64,000 bases of DNA from Ensifer sp. LC163 (GTDB lineage Bacteria > Pseudomonadota > Alphaproteobacteria > Rhizobiales > Rhizobiaceae): NCBI RefSeq assembly GCF_001695855.1, contig NZ_MBSS01000004.1, positions 106,398-170,397 of the forward strand, read 5' to 3'. How positions within the stretch are numbered: the stretch's first letter is position 1; every line of letters starts with the position of its first letter. This document shows, one piece after another, positions 1 to 8,324 of the stretch. The translations under genes were made by a program, and so were the position numbers. The notes under the pieces are model-generated. The model was given only the letters and a program-made list of their open reading frames with translations, did no database searches and was not told the origin of the DNA.

Positions 1-65
1 GCCGCTACCGCCGCCGCACAGAAGGCGAGGAACTCGCCGGTTTCCGTCGGAATGTAGAACTCCAT
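1..65 (-). CDS. Hypothetical protein, N-terminal 21 residues only
   Basis: An ATG on the minus strand at 65 opens a frame that stays open to the window edge. The first residues read MEFYIPTETGEF and then become Ala/Val rich, which could be the start of a membrane segment. It lies 148 bases downstream of priA on the same strand, and a purine-rich stretch (GGGAACGGGC) precedes the ATG directly. I do not recognise the family from so few residues. The call rests on frame, start codon and position only. Confidence 0.45.
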   Translation of the reverse strand, partial: MEFYIPTETGEFLAFCAAAVA

Positions 66-212
66 GCCCGTTCCCGCAGATGAGCGCCGATCTCGATCAC
101 ATCGCCTTTAGGCCATGCCTGGGTGCGACGCGTTGCTGACCTCTAGCGCATGTCGCAGCGGTTGTGAATCGCCCAAGGCCCGATCACGGCCGCGATCACA
201 AGAAACTTGCGA

Positions 213-2417
213 TCACAGGAAGCTCTGGGGATCGATGTCGAGCTGGACACTGATCGAGCCGCGCTCCTTTGGTCCGGCGGCGATCATCGCCTTGACGAAG
301 GCCTGCATGTCGCTGTTGCGGCGCCCGTGCACCAAAAGCCGAAACCGATGACGGCCGCGGATCAGCGCCAGCGGCGCCTCGGCCGGACCGAGGATCGAAA
401 TGCCGTCGGTGCGGGGTGCTGCACTTCGAAGTCCACGGGCATGGGTCTCGGCATCCTGGCGCGTATCGGCCGATACGATCAGCGACGCCAGCCTGCCGAA
501 CGGCGGCAGCAGCGCCTTTTCCCGCTCGGCGATCTCGCGCTCGTAGAAGGCATCGGCGTCGCCCGAGACGATCGCCTGCATCACCGGGTGCTGCGGCTGG
601 TAGGTCTGCAGCAGGCCAAGGCTCTTCAGACCGGTTCGTCCAGCGCGGCCGGTCACCTGCGACAGCAGCTGGAAGGTGCGCTCCGCCGCCCGCGGATCGC
701 CGTTGGCAAGTCCGAGATCGGCATCGATGATGCCGACCAGCGTCATCATCGGAAAATTGTGGCCCTTGGCGACAAGCTGCGTGCCGATGACGATATCCGC
801 TTCGCCCCGCGCAATGGCCTCCAGTTCCAGCCGCAACCGCTTGACGCCCATCAGGTCGGAGGAGAGCACGATGGTGCGCGCCTCTGGAAAATGGCGCTCG
901 ACCTCCTCGGCGATGCGCTCGACGCCAGGACCGCAGGCAACGAGGTGATCGAAGGTGCCGCATTCCGGGCAGGCCTCGGGCGTCTTTTCCGCATAGCCGC
1001 AGTGGTGGCACTGGATCTGCCCGCGGAACCGATGCTCGACGAGCCAGCTCGCGCAGTCCGGGCACTGGAAGCGATGGCCGCAGACGCGGCAAAGCGTCAG
1101 CGGCGCATAACCGCGCCGATTGAGAAACAACAGCGCCTGCTCGCCGCGCTCGACCGCCTTGCCGATCTGGTTGACGAGAACCGGCGACAGGAACCCGCCG
1201 CGGGCCGGCGGATGCTGGCGCATGTCGACGACGCCGAGCCGCGGCAGCGCCGCATCGCCGAAGCGGGTCGGCAGATGGATCGGCTTATAGCGGCCGACCT
1301 CGCCATTGACCCGGCTTTCGACCGACGGTGTCGCGGAAACCAGCACCACGGGAAAGCCGGTGATGCGCCCGCGCACGACGGCCATGTCCCGGGCATTGTA
1401 GAACACCCGGTCCTCCTGCTTGTAGGCCGGGTCATGTTCTTCATCGACGACGATGAGTCCCAATTCTTCGAACGGCAGGAACAGCGCCGAGCGGGCACCG
1501 GCAACGACGCGCACCGTGCCCGTCGTCACCTGCCGCCAGACTTTTTCGCGCGTTCGCGGCGCGAGGTCCGAATGCCACTCGGCCGGCTTCGAGCCGAAGC
1601 GATCCTGGAAGCGTTCGAGGAAGCTCGCCGTAAGCGCGATTTCCGGTAGTAGGATCAGCACCTGCTTGCCGGCACGGAGCGTCGCGGCGATCGCCTCGAA
1701 GTAAACCTCGGTCTTACCCGAGCCGGTGATGCCGTCGATCAGCGACACCGAAAACCCACCCTGTTCGACGGCGGCCAGAAGATCAGCGGCCGCATCCTTC
1801 TGCGGGCCTTCGAGCCGGGGTGCGGCGAATTCGGGGTCGGGGGCGGCCACCACGGGCGGCGGCGCCATGAAGACGGTCTCGAACACGCCCTGCTGGGCGA
1901 GACCGTCGATGACGCTCGACGACGCGCCGGCCGCGTGCGCAAGGCCTGAACGCGTCCAGGCAAAGCCGTCGCCGGCAGCGGCGATGACGCGCTCGCGCGC
2001 CGTCGTCATGCGCTCCGGGCGCATGTCGGTCAGCCGCAGGGCCTCCACCATCGGCTCCGGGTCGAAGGCGGCAGGCGCGCGCAGCGCCATGCGGGCCACC
2101 AGCCCCGGCGGCGTCACCGTATAGGTCGCCACCCAGTCGAGAAATGCGCGCATGTCAGGCGTCAACGGCGGGCAGTCGAAGACCTTCTCGATGGCTTTGA
2201 GCTTCTTCGGATCGACGCGGCCATCATCGTCGCCGTCCCAGACGACGCCCACGACCAGACGCGGGCCGAGCGGCACCTGGACGATCGAGCCGGGCTCGAC
2301 CGCCATGCCGTCCGGCACCGCGTAGGAATAGGCCTTCGGCGCCGGCATCGGCACCAGAACTGGCACCACGCGACGGTCGGAAACAGGCCCGAATAAATCG
2401 GTTGAATCGCGAGTCAT
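213..2417 (-). CDS. priA: Primosomal protein N' (replication restart helicase PriA)
   Basis: PriA recognises stalled or broken replication forks and reloads the replisome as a 3'-to-5' DNA helicase. The 734-aa product has an N-terminal 3'-end-binding region and a superfamily 2 helicase core with Walker A GITGSGKTE (about residues 229-237) and a DEEH box. Four Cys pairs (CRVC, CPDC, CHHC, CPEC) insert in the helicase core and bind zinc. The frame extends 154 codons further upstream, but those residues have no PriA character and run through the start of the divergent aldolase gene. I therefore take the ATG at 2417, whose product begins MTRDSTDLFG. Length fits rhizobial PriA. Confidence 0.95.
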   Translation of the reverse strand: MTRDSTDLFGPVSDRRVVPVLVPMPAPKAYSYAVPDGMAVEPGSIVQVPLGPRLVVGVVWDGDDDGRVDPKKLKAIEKVFDCPPLTPDMRAFLDWVATYTVTPPGLVARMALRAPAAFDPEPMVEALRLTDMRPERMTTARERVIAAAGDGFAWTRSGLAHAAGASSSVIDGLAQQGVFETVFMAPPPVVAAPDPEFAAPRLEGPQKDAAADLLAAVEQGGFSVSLIDGITGSGKTEVYFEAIAATLRAGKQVLILLPEIALTASFLERFQDRFGSKPAEWHSDLAPRTREKVWRQVTTGTVRVVAGARSALFLPFEELGLIVVDEEHDPAYKQEDRVFYNARDMAVVRGRITGFPVVLVSATPSVESRVNGEVGRYKPIHLPTRFGDAALPRLGVVDMRQHPPARGGFLSPVLVNQIGKAVERGEQALLFLNRRGYAPLTLCRVCGHRFQCPDCASWLVEHRFRGQIQCHHCGYAEKTPEACPECGTFDHLVACGPGVERIAEEVERHFPEARTIVLSSDLMGVKRLRLELEAIARGEADIVIGTQLVAKGHNFPMMTLVGIIDADLGLANGDPRAAERTFQLLSQVTGRAGRTGLKSLGLLQTYQPQHPVMQAIVSGDADAFYEREIAEREKALLPPFGRLASLIVSADTRQDAETHARGLRSAAPRTDGISILGPAEAPLALIRGRHRFRLLVHGRRNSDMQAFVKAMIAAGPKERGSISVQLDIDPQSFL

Positions 2418-2595
2418 TTTGCCGTGACCTTGCCACGTGTTTCGGTTAAAGAAAACTGCGCTGCGAACCGCAGCCTTGCCGGCGCAGGGTTTCTCACGGT
2501 TCCACCAGAGTTTCAACGCGCGCGATCTCTGCCAAAGGAATTCCTCCCGGTAGATATGCGCCCGAACGGCAATCGTGCCCCAAGGGAGTGACCCC

Positions 2596-3249
2596 ATGAA
2601 ATTTTTCGTTGATACCGCCGACGTCAAGGAAATCCGCGAGCTGAACGATCTCGGCCTCCTCGACGGCGTCACCACCAACCCTTCGCTGATCCTCAAGTCG
2701 GGCCGTGACATCACCGAAGTTACCAAGGAAATCTGCGGCATCGTCGAAGGCCCGGTTTCGGCCGAAGTGACCGCGACCGAATACGCCGAGATGATGAAGG
2801 AAGCGGCCGTTCTTTCGAAGATCGCCGACAACATCTGCATCAAGCTGCCGCTGACGCTTGACGGCCTCAAGGCCTGCAAGGCGCTGACCTCGGACGGTCA
2901 CCAGACCAACGTGACGCTGTGCTTCTCGGCCAACCAGGCGCTGCTTGCCGCCAAGGCTGGCGCGACCTTCGTTTCGCCCTTCGTCGGCCGCCTCGACGAC
3001 ATCGCCTTCGACGGCATGGACCTGATCCGCGAAATCCGCCACATCTTCGACAATTACGGCTACGAGACCGAAATTCTCGCCGCCTCGATCCGCACCGTGA
3101 ACCACGTCAAGGAAGCCGCCCTCATCGGCGCCGACGTCGTCACCGCGCCGCCGGCAACGCTGAAGGCACTGGTCAAGCACCCGCTGACCGACAAGGGTCT
3201 CGAAACCTTCCTCGCCGATTGGGCAAAGACCGGCCAGAAGATCGCCTGA
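2596..3249 (+). CDS. fsa: Fructose-6-phosphate aldolase / small transaldolase
   Basis: The 217-aa single-domain TIM-barrel protein belongs to the transaldolase-like (FSA/TalC) subfamily, which cleaves or transfers dihydroxyacetone units between sugar phosphates in the cytosol. It shows the TTNPSLI motif (residues 26-32) and the Schiff-base lysine in CIKLP at about residue 83. The short length separates it from classical transaldolase (over 300 aa). The ATG at 2596 is preceded by AGGGAG at good spacing; an upstream GTG at 2575 is less likely. It is divergent from priA and ends at a strong terminator. Rhizobial genomes often label this gene tal; the exact substrate is not settled by sequence. 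Confidence 0.9.
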   Translation: MKFFVDTADVKEIRELNDLGLLDGVTTNPSLILKSGRDITEVTKEICGIVEGPVSAEVTATEYAEMMKEAAVLSKIADNICIKLPLTLDGLKACKALTSDGHQTNVTLCFSANQALLAAKAGATFVSPFVGRLDDIAFDGMDLIREIRHIFDNYGYETEILAASIRTVNHVKEAALIGADVVTAPPATLKALVKHPLTDKGLETFLADWAKTGQKIA

Positions 3250-3272
3250 TCTTTTCGGAATAGACATTCGAG

Positions 3273-3300
3273 GGCTCCGCAGCGATGCGGAGCCTTTTTT
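3273..3300 (+). terminator. Rho-independent terminator of the aldolase gene
   Basis: A perfect 9-bp stem (GGCTCCGCA / TGCGGAGCC) with a GCGA loop is followed by six T. The T-run overlaps the stop codon of the convergent ATPase gene. The reverse strand has no T-run after the stem, so it works mainly on the plus strand. Confidence 0.92.
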
Positions 3301-4435
3301 ATTCGTCATCGTCGTCCATCAGGCCGGTCAGGCGCATGCCGTCGATCCAGGTGGCGCTGTCCTTGCGGATCACCCGGCGCGCGCGCACGCCGCAGCGCTC
3401 GCGGATGGCATCCGCCAACCGCTCCGAATGGGTGACGATCCAGATCTGGCTGTCGCGCGCCGCACTGGCGATCATGTCGGCAAGCGCCGGCAGCATATCC
3501 GGATGCAGGCTGGTTTCCGGCTCGTTGAGCGCGATGAACGGCGGGCGGCGGTAGGAAAGCAGCGCGGCGGCCAGCGCCAGGAAGCGTATCTGCCCGTCGG
3601 ACAACTCGCGCGTCGAAAACGGTCGTTGCGGAAAATCGGGAAAGACGAGCGAGAATTCGGCGAACTGGCCGGGATCCGGCACCTCCAGATAGGCGCCGCC
3701 GAAGGCATCGGCGATGGCGCGGTCGAGATCGACGGTGTCTTGCCGCGTGTGCCGCAGCGTCGCGAAGACAGCCGCCATGTTGGTGCCGTCCTCGTCGAGC
3801 ATCGGCGCCGTCACCGCAAGGCACGGCAGACGCAACGGCGAATCGCGATCGGTGCGGAAGCCGTGAAAGAACCGCCATTGATCGACGGCCCTGCGAAAGG
3901 TGCCGATCTCGGGATAGTGTCCGGCATCACCCAAGAGCGCGATCGCCGTCTCCGATTGCAGCGCCTGCTCGGGGTAGTCCTCCATCCGTCCGCGGTCGCC
4001 GCGCACGAAAATGCCGGGACCGGCGCGTTTCATCATCGTCACCGGACGCCGTCCGGTCTCGACGCTCAGTTCCTCTTCCTTGACCTGCGGCTCATAGGCG
4101 AAGCCCGCTGCCGCTTTTGGCGGACGCAGCCCGGCCTCTATCCGGTAGTGGAATGTGATGGCGCGCTCCTCGTCCATCAGCTCGGTCTCGAGCCGGATGC
4201 GCACAGGCTTGTCGGCACGTCGCCGGCCGCTCCAGAGCGCCGAGGACATGCCGCCTTCCCTGGCGATCTCATAGGCAAGGCTGCCGCGCACGGCAGCCTG
4301 CACCAATTGCAGCGCGCGATAGAGGTTGGATTTGCCCACCCCGTTCTCGCCGATGAACAGGTTGACACCGGTCAGATCCATGCGGATCGACTTCAGGGAA
4401 CGGTAGTTTTCGGCAAACATCGAGCGAAGCAGCAT
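3299..4435 (-). CDS. AAA-family ATPase (RecF/SMC-like, predicted)
   Basis: The 378-aa protein has the fold signature of ABC/SMC-type ATPases. Walker A GENGVGKSN lies near residue 30, a signature-like ELSDGQ near 278, and a Walker B-like stretch ending NEPETSLHP is followed by an H-switch THSE. The middle region between Walker A and the signature is too short for a long coiled coil. This matches the uncharacterised predicted-ATPase group COG4637 rather than RecF itself. It has no obvious partner gene such as a nuclease, so it is probably not a two-gene defence system. Its stop codon lies in the T-run of the aldolase terminator. Physiological role unknown. Confidence 0.8.
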   Translation of the reverse strand: MLLRSMFAENYRSLKSIRMDLTGVNLFIGENGVGKSNLYRALQLVQAAVRGSLAYEIAREGGMSSALWSGRRRADKPVRIRLETELMDEERAITFHYRIEAGLRPPKAAAGFAYEPQVKEEELSVETGRRPVTMMKRAGPGIFVRGDRGRMEDYPEQALQSETAIALLGDAGHYPEIGTFRRAVDQWRFFHGFRTDRDSPLRLPCLAVTAPMLDEDGTNMAAVFATLRHTRQDTVDLDRAIADAFGGAYLEVPDPGQFAEFSLVFPDFPQRPFSTRELSDGQIRFLALAAALLSYRRPPFIALNEPETSLHPDMLPALADMIASAARDSQIWIVTHSERLADAIRERCGVRARRVIRKDSATWIDGMRLTGLMDDDDE

Positions 4436-4474
4436 CGCTCTGCTTTAGCTCATTCCCGTCATCACATGAAGCGA

Positions 4475-5428
4475 TCAGCAGGCCACGGAAGCGCGCGCCA
4501 CGGGACGGAACATCGCATCGGCGTCGCGCGCCAGGTCGAACACCGTGTGGCGTTCCAATGCCTTCGTCACGTCGGCGGCGTCACCCTCCAGAGCCTCCGG
4601 CGCAATGAGATTGCCGATGCGGAAATCGAAGAGGTCGCCCTTTTTGTTGAGCAGCTCGTGGAACACCGTCATGTCGCGCAGCTCGGTCGACCACTTGGCA
4701 AACCAGTAGAACAGGCCTGAGTTGCGCGCGCTCATATGCACCGGCAGGATCGGCAGGCCGTACTTGCGCGCAAAACCGACAGCCGATGTTTTCCATGGCC
4801 GCTCGTTGAGACGACCATCCGCCCAGTAGGCGATGCGGCCGGAAGGAAAAAGAACCGTCGCCTTGCCCTCGCCGATCGCCCGGTTGGTGACCTGCAGCGT
4901 TTCGCGGGCCTTGAGCTTGCTCTTGTGCTCCTCGCGCCACTCGACCGGAATGACCATCTCGACGAAGCGCGGGTTGACGCGGATCGCGTCGCGGTTGGCG
5001 AAGAACATCATGTCTGGCCGCCGAGTCTTCAGGAGATCGAAGACGGCGATGCCGTCGGCAATCCCGGTCGGGTGATTGCTCACCAGCAGGAATCCGCCCT
5101 TATCAGGAATACGCTCGACCCTATCGACGCGCACGTCGAGCGACAGAAGCGAACTCAGGTGCTCGAAAGCCTGGAAGCCCGGCACGTTGGCCACCGCATC
5201 GGCGAATTCCAGCGCCTTGCGATAGTTCAGAAGTGTGTAGAGAAAGGGCCGGATAACGGGCCACATCGGGCTCCTGACGATCCGCTGGCCGCGCTCGGCA
5301 ATGAGTGTATCGACGATGTGGCCGGGCTGCCCTTGCGAGACCAGGGCGATCACTTCAGCAAAATGCGCGAATCCGTTCACCGAATCCCGTCCCGCCATGG
5401 CCTCATCCGATTCTTTACGGCTGAACAT
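4475..5428 (-). CDS. Lysophospholipid acyltransferase family protein
   Basis: The 317-aa protein carries a PlsC-like acyltransferase core. The catalytic block is NHPTGIADG, giving an H-x5-D spacing as in the hemolysin-like acyltransferases (COG3176) instead of the usual H-x4-D. A second block reads LFPSGRIAYW, with the glycerol-phosphate-binding type FPSG motif. It probably transfers an acyl chain to a lysolipid at the inner membrane. No clear membrane segment is seen. The first ATG at 5428 gives MFSRKESDEAM; the ATG at 5398 is an alternative. Its lipid substrate (phosphatidate, ornithine lipid or other) cannot be read from sequence. Confidence 0.75.
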   Translation of the reverse strand: MFSRKESDEAMAGRDSVNGFAHFAEVIALVSQGQPGHIVDTLIAERGQRIVRSPMWPVIRPFLYTLLNYRKALEFADAVANVPGFQAFEHLSSLLSLDVRVDRVERIPDKGGFLLVSNHPTGIADGIAVFDLLKTRRPDMMFFANRDAIRVNPRFVEMVIPVEWREEHKSKLKARETLQVTNRAIGEGKATVLFPSGRIAYWADGRLNERPWKTSAVGFARKYGLPILPVHMSARNSGLFYWFAKWSTELRDMTVFHELLNKKGDLFDFRIGNLIAPEALEGDAADVTKALERHTVFDLARDADAMFRPVARASVAC

Positions 5429-5532
5429 CGCAATTCAATATGATCGAAGGATGACAAATTCCAAGGGCACGTTAGCAAATACATAAGAGGCGTCAGGGCA
5501 TTGTCGATGACCGACCACCTTGGAAAGCGACA

Positions 5533-6468
5533 ATGAACGAGCTGCTCGTCATCGGCCATCCGGACCTGCTTGCAGAGCGCCAGCGCTGGCTGCAGGGGCT
5601 CATGCGGGAGCGCCGCCTGTCCGACAACACCGTCGACGCCTATGAGCGCGACACGCGGCAATTCCTGACATTCCTCACCGGCCATCTCGCCGGCCCGCCG
5701 CGCCTTTCCGATATCAGCACCTTGCGGCCCGCCGACCTTCGCGGCTTTCTCGCCCAGCGTCGCAAGGGCGGCGCGGGTGCGCGCACGCTCGGCCGGGGCC
5801 TTGCCGGCCTGCGCTCGTTCCTGCGCTATCTCGAGCGCAGCGGGCTTGCCAACGCTGCCGGAGCCGCCGCCGTCCGTTCGCCGAAACAGCCGAAATCCTT
5901 GCCGAAGCCGCTGACGGACCGTGAGGCGCTCAACGTCGTCACCACGGATGCGCAGCTTGCCGAAGAGCCGTGGGTGGCTGCGCGCAACGCGGCCGTGCTG
6001 ACGCTGCTCTACGGCTGCGGCCTGCGCATTTCCGAAGCGCTGGACCTGACGCCAGGCGATTTCGCCGGCGCTCCAACCTCGTTGCGGATCACCGGCAAGG
6101 GCGGCAAGACCCGCATCGTGCCGCTGATGGCCGTGGCGCGCGACGCGGTCGCCACCTATCTCAAGCTCTGCCCCTACCATCCCGGCGCCGACGAGCCGAT
6201 GTTCCGCGGCACTCGCGGGGCGAAGCTTCAGCCGGCCATCATCCAGCGCGAGATGCAGAAGCTGCGCGGCGCCCTCGGCCTGCCCGATACCGCCACGCCG
6301 CATGCGCTGCGCCACTCCTTCGCCACGCATCTGCTTGCCGGCGGCGGCGATCTCAGAACCATCCAGGAACTGCTCGGCCATGCCAGCCTGTCGACGACCC
6401 AGGTCTATACCGGCGTCGACTCCACGCGGCTCTTGGAGATCTACGACCGGGCGCACCCGCGCGCCTGA
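5533..6468 (+). CDS. xerC: Tyrosine recombinase XerC
   Basis: The 311-aa site-specific recombinase acts with XerD at dif to resolve chromosome dimers at division. An N-terminal SAM-like core-binding domain (about 10-100) is followed by the catalytic domain with all expected residues: Arg in CGLRISEAL, Lys in TGKGGKTR, His-x-x-Arg in HALRHSF, His in LGHASLSTT and the nucleophile Tyr in VYTGVD. ATG at 5533 has GGAAAG upstream. It is divergent from the acyltransferase. Its chromosomal setting near priA, without a neighbouring phage or integron gene, supports a housekeeping Xer rather than an integrase. Confidence 0.93.
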   Translation: MNELLVIGHPDLLAERQRWLQGLMRERRLSDNTVDAYERDTRQFLTFLTGHLAGPPRLSDISTLRPADLRGFLAQRRKGGAGARTLGRGLAGLRSFLRYLERSGLANAAGAAAVRSPKQPKSLPKPLTDREALNVVTTDAQLAEEPWVAARNAAVLTLLYGCGLRISEALDLTPGDFAGAPTSLRITGKGGKTRIVPLMAVARDAVATYLKLCPYHPGADEPMFRGTRGAKLQPAIIQREMQKLRGALGLPDTATPHALRHSFATHLLAGGGDLRTIQELLGHASLSTTQVYTGVDSTRLLEIYDRAHPRA

Positions 6469-6565
6469 ATTTGGGCGAAGGGTCGGGTTAACCATATGCA
6501 TTAAGGAAGCCGTGACCGACAAAGCGTAGGGTCCGCTAAACTCGGCAGAACATTAGGAAGTGATC

Positions 6566-7645
6566 ATGTATTCGATCGCCAAGCCCGCCCGTAACCTCGC
6601 GGCCAGGGCCGCCGATATGGCCCTGTGGCTGATCGCGCTCATCCATCTGCTGCTCGCGGCAAGCCTCATACCGGCCATCGTCTCGATCTCGCAGGCGCAC
6701 GCCGCGACCGAAGCCGTCTGTGGCGGCACGAACATCATCGCCGGTCTCGAAAAAACCGACCCCGCCAAACTCGCCAGGCTGAAAGCGGAAGCCGACGCCA
6801 TACCGAACGGCAAGGGCATTTTCTGGAAGATCGAGAAGGACGGCATCGCCCCCTCCTTTCTTCTCGGCACCATGCATGTCACCGACCCGCGTGTGCTCGC
6901 CATGCCGACGGGGGCGTCCGATGCCTTCGCCAAGGCATCGACTGTCATCGTCGAATCCGACGAGATCATCGACGAGAAGAAGTCGGCCGCCGCCATCCTG
7001 ATGCGGCCCGACCTCACCATGTTTGCCGACAACAAGACCATCAACGATTTTCTGAGTGCCGAAGACCGCGAGCGGCTCGAGCGCGGGCTGAAGGAGCGCG
7101 GCATACCGCTGACGCTGGTCGCGAAGATGAAGCCGTGGATGATCGCAAGTTTCGTCGCGCTGCCCGCCTGCGAGATGACGCGCAAGGCCGCCGGCGCGTC
7201 CTTCCTCGACAAGAAGCTCGCCGAAGATGCCGTCAGCCAAGGCAAGACGCTGAGGGGGCTCGAGACCCTCGTTGAACAACTGTCCGCGATGGATTCGCTG
7301 CCGACGGAACTGCACCTGCGCGCCCTCATCGAGACGCTCGCCCTTGGCAAGACGATCGACGACGTGCTCGCCACCACCACCGATCTCTACCTCTCCGGCG
7401 ACACCGGCATGATCATGCCGATGATGAAGGCCGTGTCCGAAGATGTGGCAAGCGAGGACGCCAGCTACGCCGACTTCGAACAGCGCATCATCATCGACCG
7501 CAACAAGACGATGGCGACCCGCGCCGGGCCGATCCTTGGCGGTGGCAACGCCTTCATGGCGGTCGGTGCCCTGCATCTTGCCGGCGACGAAGGCCTGGTC
7601 GAACTGCTCAAGCGTCAGGGGCTTTCCGTCACACCGGTCAATTGA
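6566..7645 (+). CDS. TraB/GumN family protein
   Basis: The 359-aa protein starts with a hydrophobic segment (about residues 20-45) that ends in a possible signal-peptidase site near SQAHAATE, so it is exported or membrane-anchored. It then shows the family hallmark LGTMHVTDPRV near residue 100 and a C-terminal GGGNAFMAVGALHLAG block, which carry the conserved Gly-x-x-His motifs of TraB/GumN (erythromycin-esterase-like fold). A GTG at 6560 is in frame, but AGGAAG at 6555-6560 is placed to serve the ATG at 6566. Members are suspected metal hydrolases; no substrate can be named here. Confidence 0.82.
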   Translation: MYSIAKPARNLAARAADMALWLIALIHLLLAASLIPAIVSISQAHAATEAVCGGTNIIAGLEKTDPAKLARLKAEADAIPNGKGIFWKIEKDGIAPSFLLGTMHVTDPRVLAMPTGASDAFAKASTVIVESDEIIDEKKSAAAILMRPDLTMFADNKTINDFLSAEDRERLERGLKERGIPLTLVAKMKPWMIASFVALPACEMTRKAAGASFLDKKLAEDAVSQGKTLRGLETLVEQLSAMDSLPTELHLRALIETLALGKTIDDVLATTTDLYLSGDTGMIMPMMKAVSEDVASEDASYADFEQRIIIDRNKTMATRAGPILGGGNAFMAVGALHLAGDEGLVELLKRQGLSVTPVN

Positions 7646-7667
7646 TCGGCTGGTTGCGGAGCCTCGC

Positions 7668-8147
7668 TCAATCGCCCGAACGGGTAGCGCCGGCCAGAAG
7701 CGTGGGCACGATGACCTTGTGAAACGGAATGACCGCCGCCAGGTAGACGCGTCCGAGCGCGTTGTGGCGTCGGACGAGCGTCGTCATGCCGATGATCTGG
7801 TTGACGGCCGACCCCGCCCTGACGTCGACAACAATGCGGAAATCGAGATGGGCGTCGTTGAAGCCGAGTACGACCTCGTCGTCACTCCGAGACAACACTG
7901 GAAACGGGCCGATCAGGCCATACTTGCCCGCTGAGGGCGCCTCGGACTTGAGGCCGACCACCGATACCAGCCGGTTTCGAAGCTGCAACAAGGTGCGAAC
8001 CCAGGCGGGGGAATTTCCGAGCGAGCGCTCGGCCGCCTCGACCGCCGTCAGCCCCTTTCCGTTCAGGGCGAGTTCGAAGCGATCTGCCCAATCGGCGTCG
8101 GGCAGATGCGGGCTCGGCAGGACAACGGTGGCGGCTCTGGGTTTCAT
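7668..8147 (-). CDS. DUF2867 family protein
   Basis: The 159-aa soluble protein has the pattern of DUF2867: an N-terminal PSPHLPDADWADRF segment, a central LRNRLVSVVGLK block and a beta-rich half ending in LVRRHNALGRVYLAAVIPFH. In some longer proteins this domain follows an NAD-binding domain, but here it stands alone. It is convergent with the TraB/GumN gene. The 5' side carries a repeat element (8166-8226). Function unknown. Confidence 0.7.
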   Translation of the reverse strand: MKPRAATVVLPSPHLPDADWADRFELALNGKGLTAVEAAERSLGNSPAWVRTLLQLRNRLVSVVGLKSEAPSAGKYGLIGPFPVLSRSDDEVVLGFNDAHLDFRIVVDVRAGSAVNQIIGMTTLVRRHNALGRVYLAAVIPFHKVIVPTLLAGATRSGD

Positions 8148-8165
8148 GATCCCTCGTGGCGGCAG

Positions 8166-8226
8166 CTAGAACAATTCCAGGAAAGGTGTGAAACGGTTTT
8201 CCGTCCGGAATTGCGCAATTGCTAGA
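8166..8226. repeat. GGTTTTCCG-core intergenic repeat, copy 1
   Basis: An imperfect palindrome flanked by CTAGAA and TCTAGC-like ends, with core GTGTGAAACGGTTTTCCG. It belongs to a family seen seven times in this window (also at 12091, 19721, 28261, 29071, 37200 and 52218). It lies between the DUF2867 gene and the end of lpdA. Confidence 0.75.
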
Positions 8227-8288
8227 AGCGACGGGCTCTCCGTCGCAAGCGCATGGGGTCGATGATCGCGCCGAAACCCGGCGCAAGA

Positions 8289-8315
8289 CAGGGGGCCGCT
8301 TGTCGCAGCCCCCTG
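8289..8315 (-). terminator. Possible terminator of lpdA
   Basis: An 8-bp stem CAGGGGGC / GCCCCCTG with an 11-base loop lies 10 bases after the lpdA stop. The tail is only weakly T-rich, so it may be a Rho-aided or 3'-protecting hairpin. Confidence 0.5.
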
Positions 8316-8324
8316 CGCAAATCG

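Noticed and set aside
2494..3309. A 271-codon frame antisense to the aldolase gene
   Set aside because: Overlaps a complete aldolase and its terminator; no homology pattern seen.
3299..4435. OLD/Gabija-like defence system around the ATPase gene
   Set aside because: Such systems need a Toprim nuclease domain or a partner helicase; neither is in this protein nor next to it.
5533..6468. XerC as an integrase marking a genomic island
   Set aside because: No tRNA-linked att repeats, no phage or plasmid genes and normal housekeeping neighbours.
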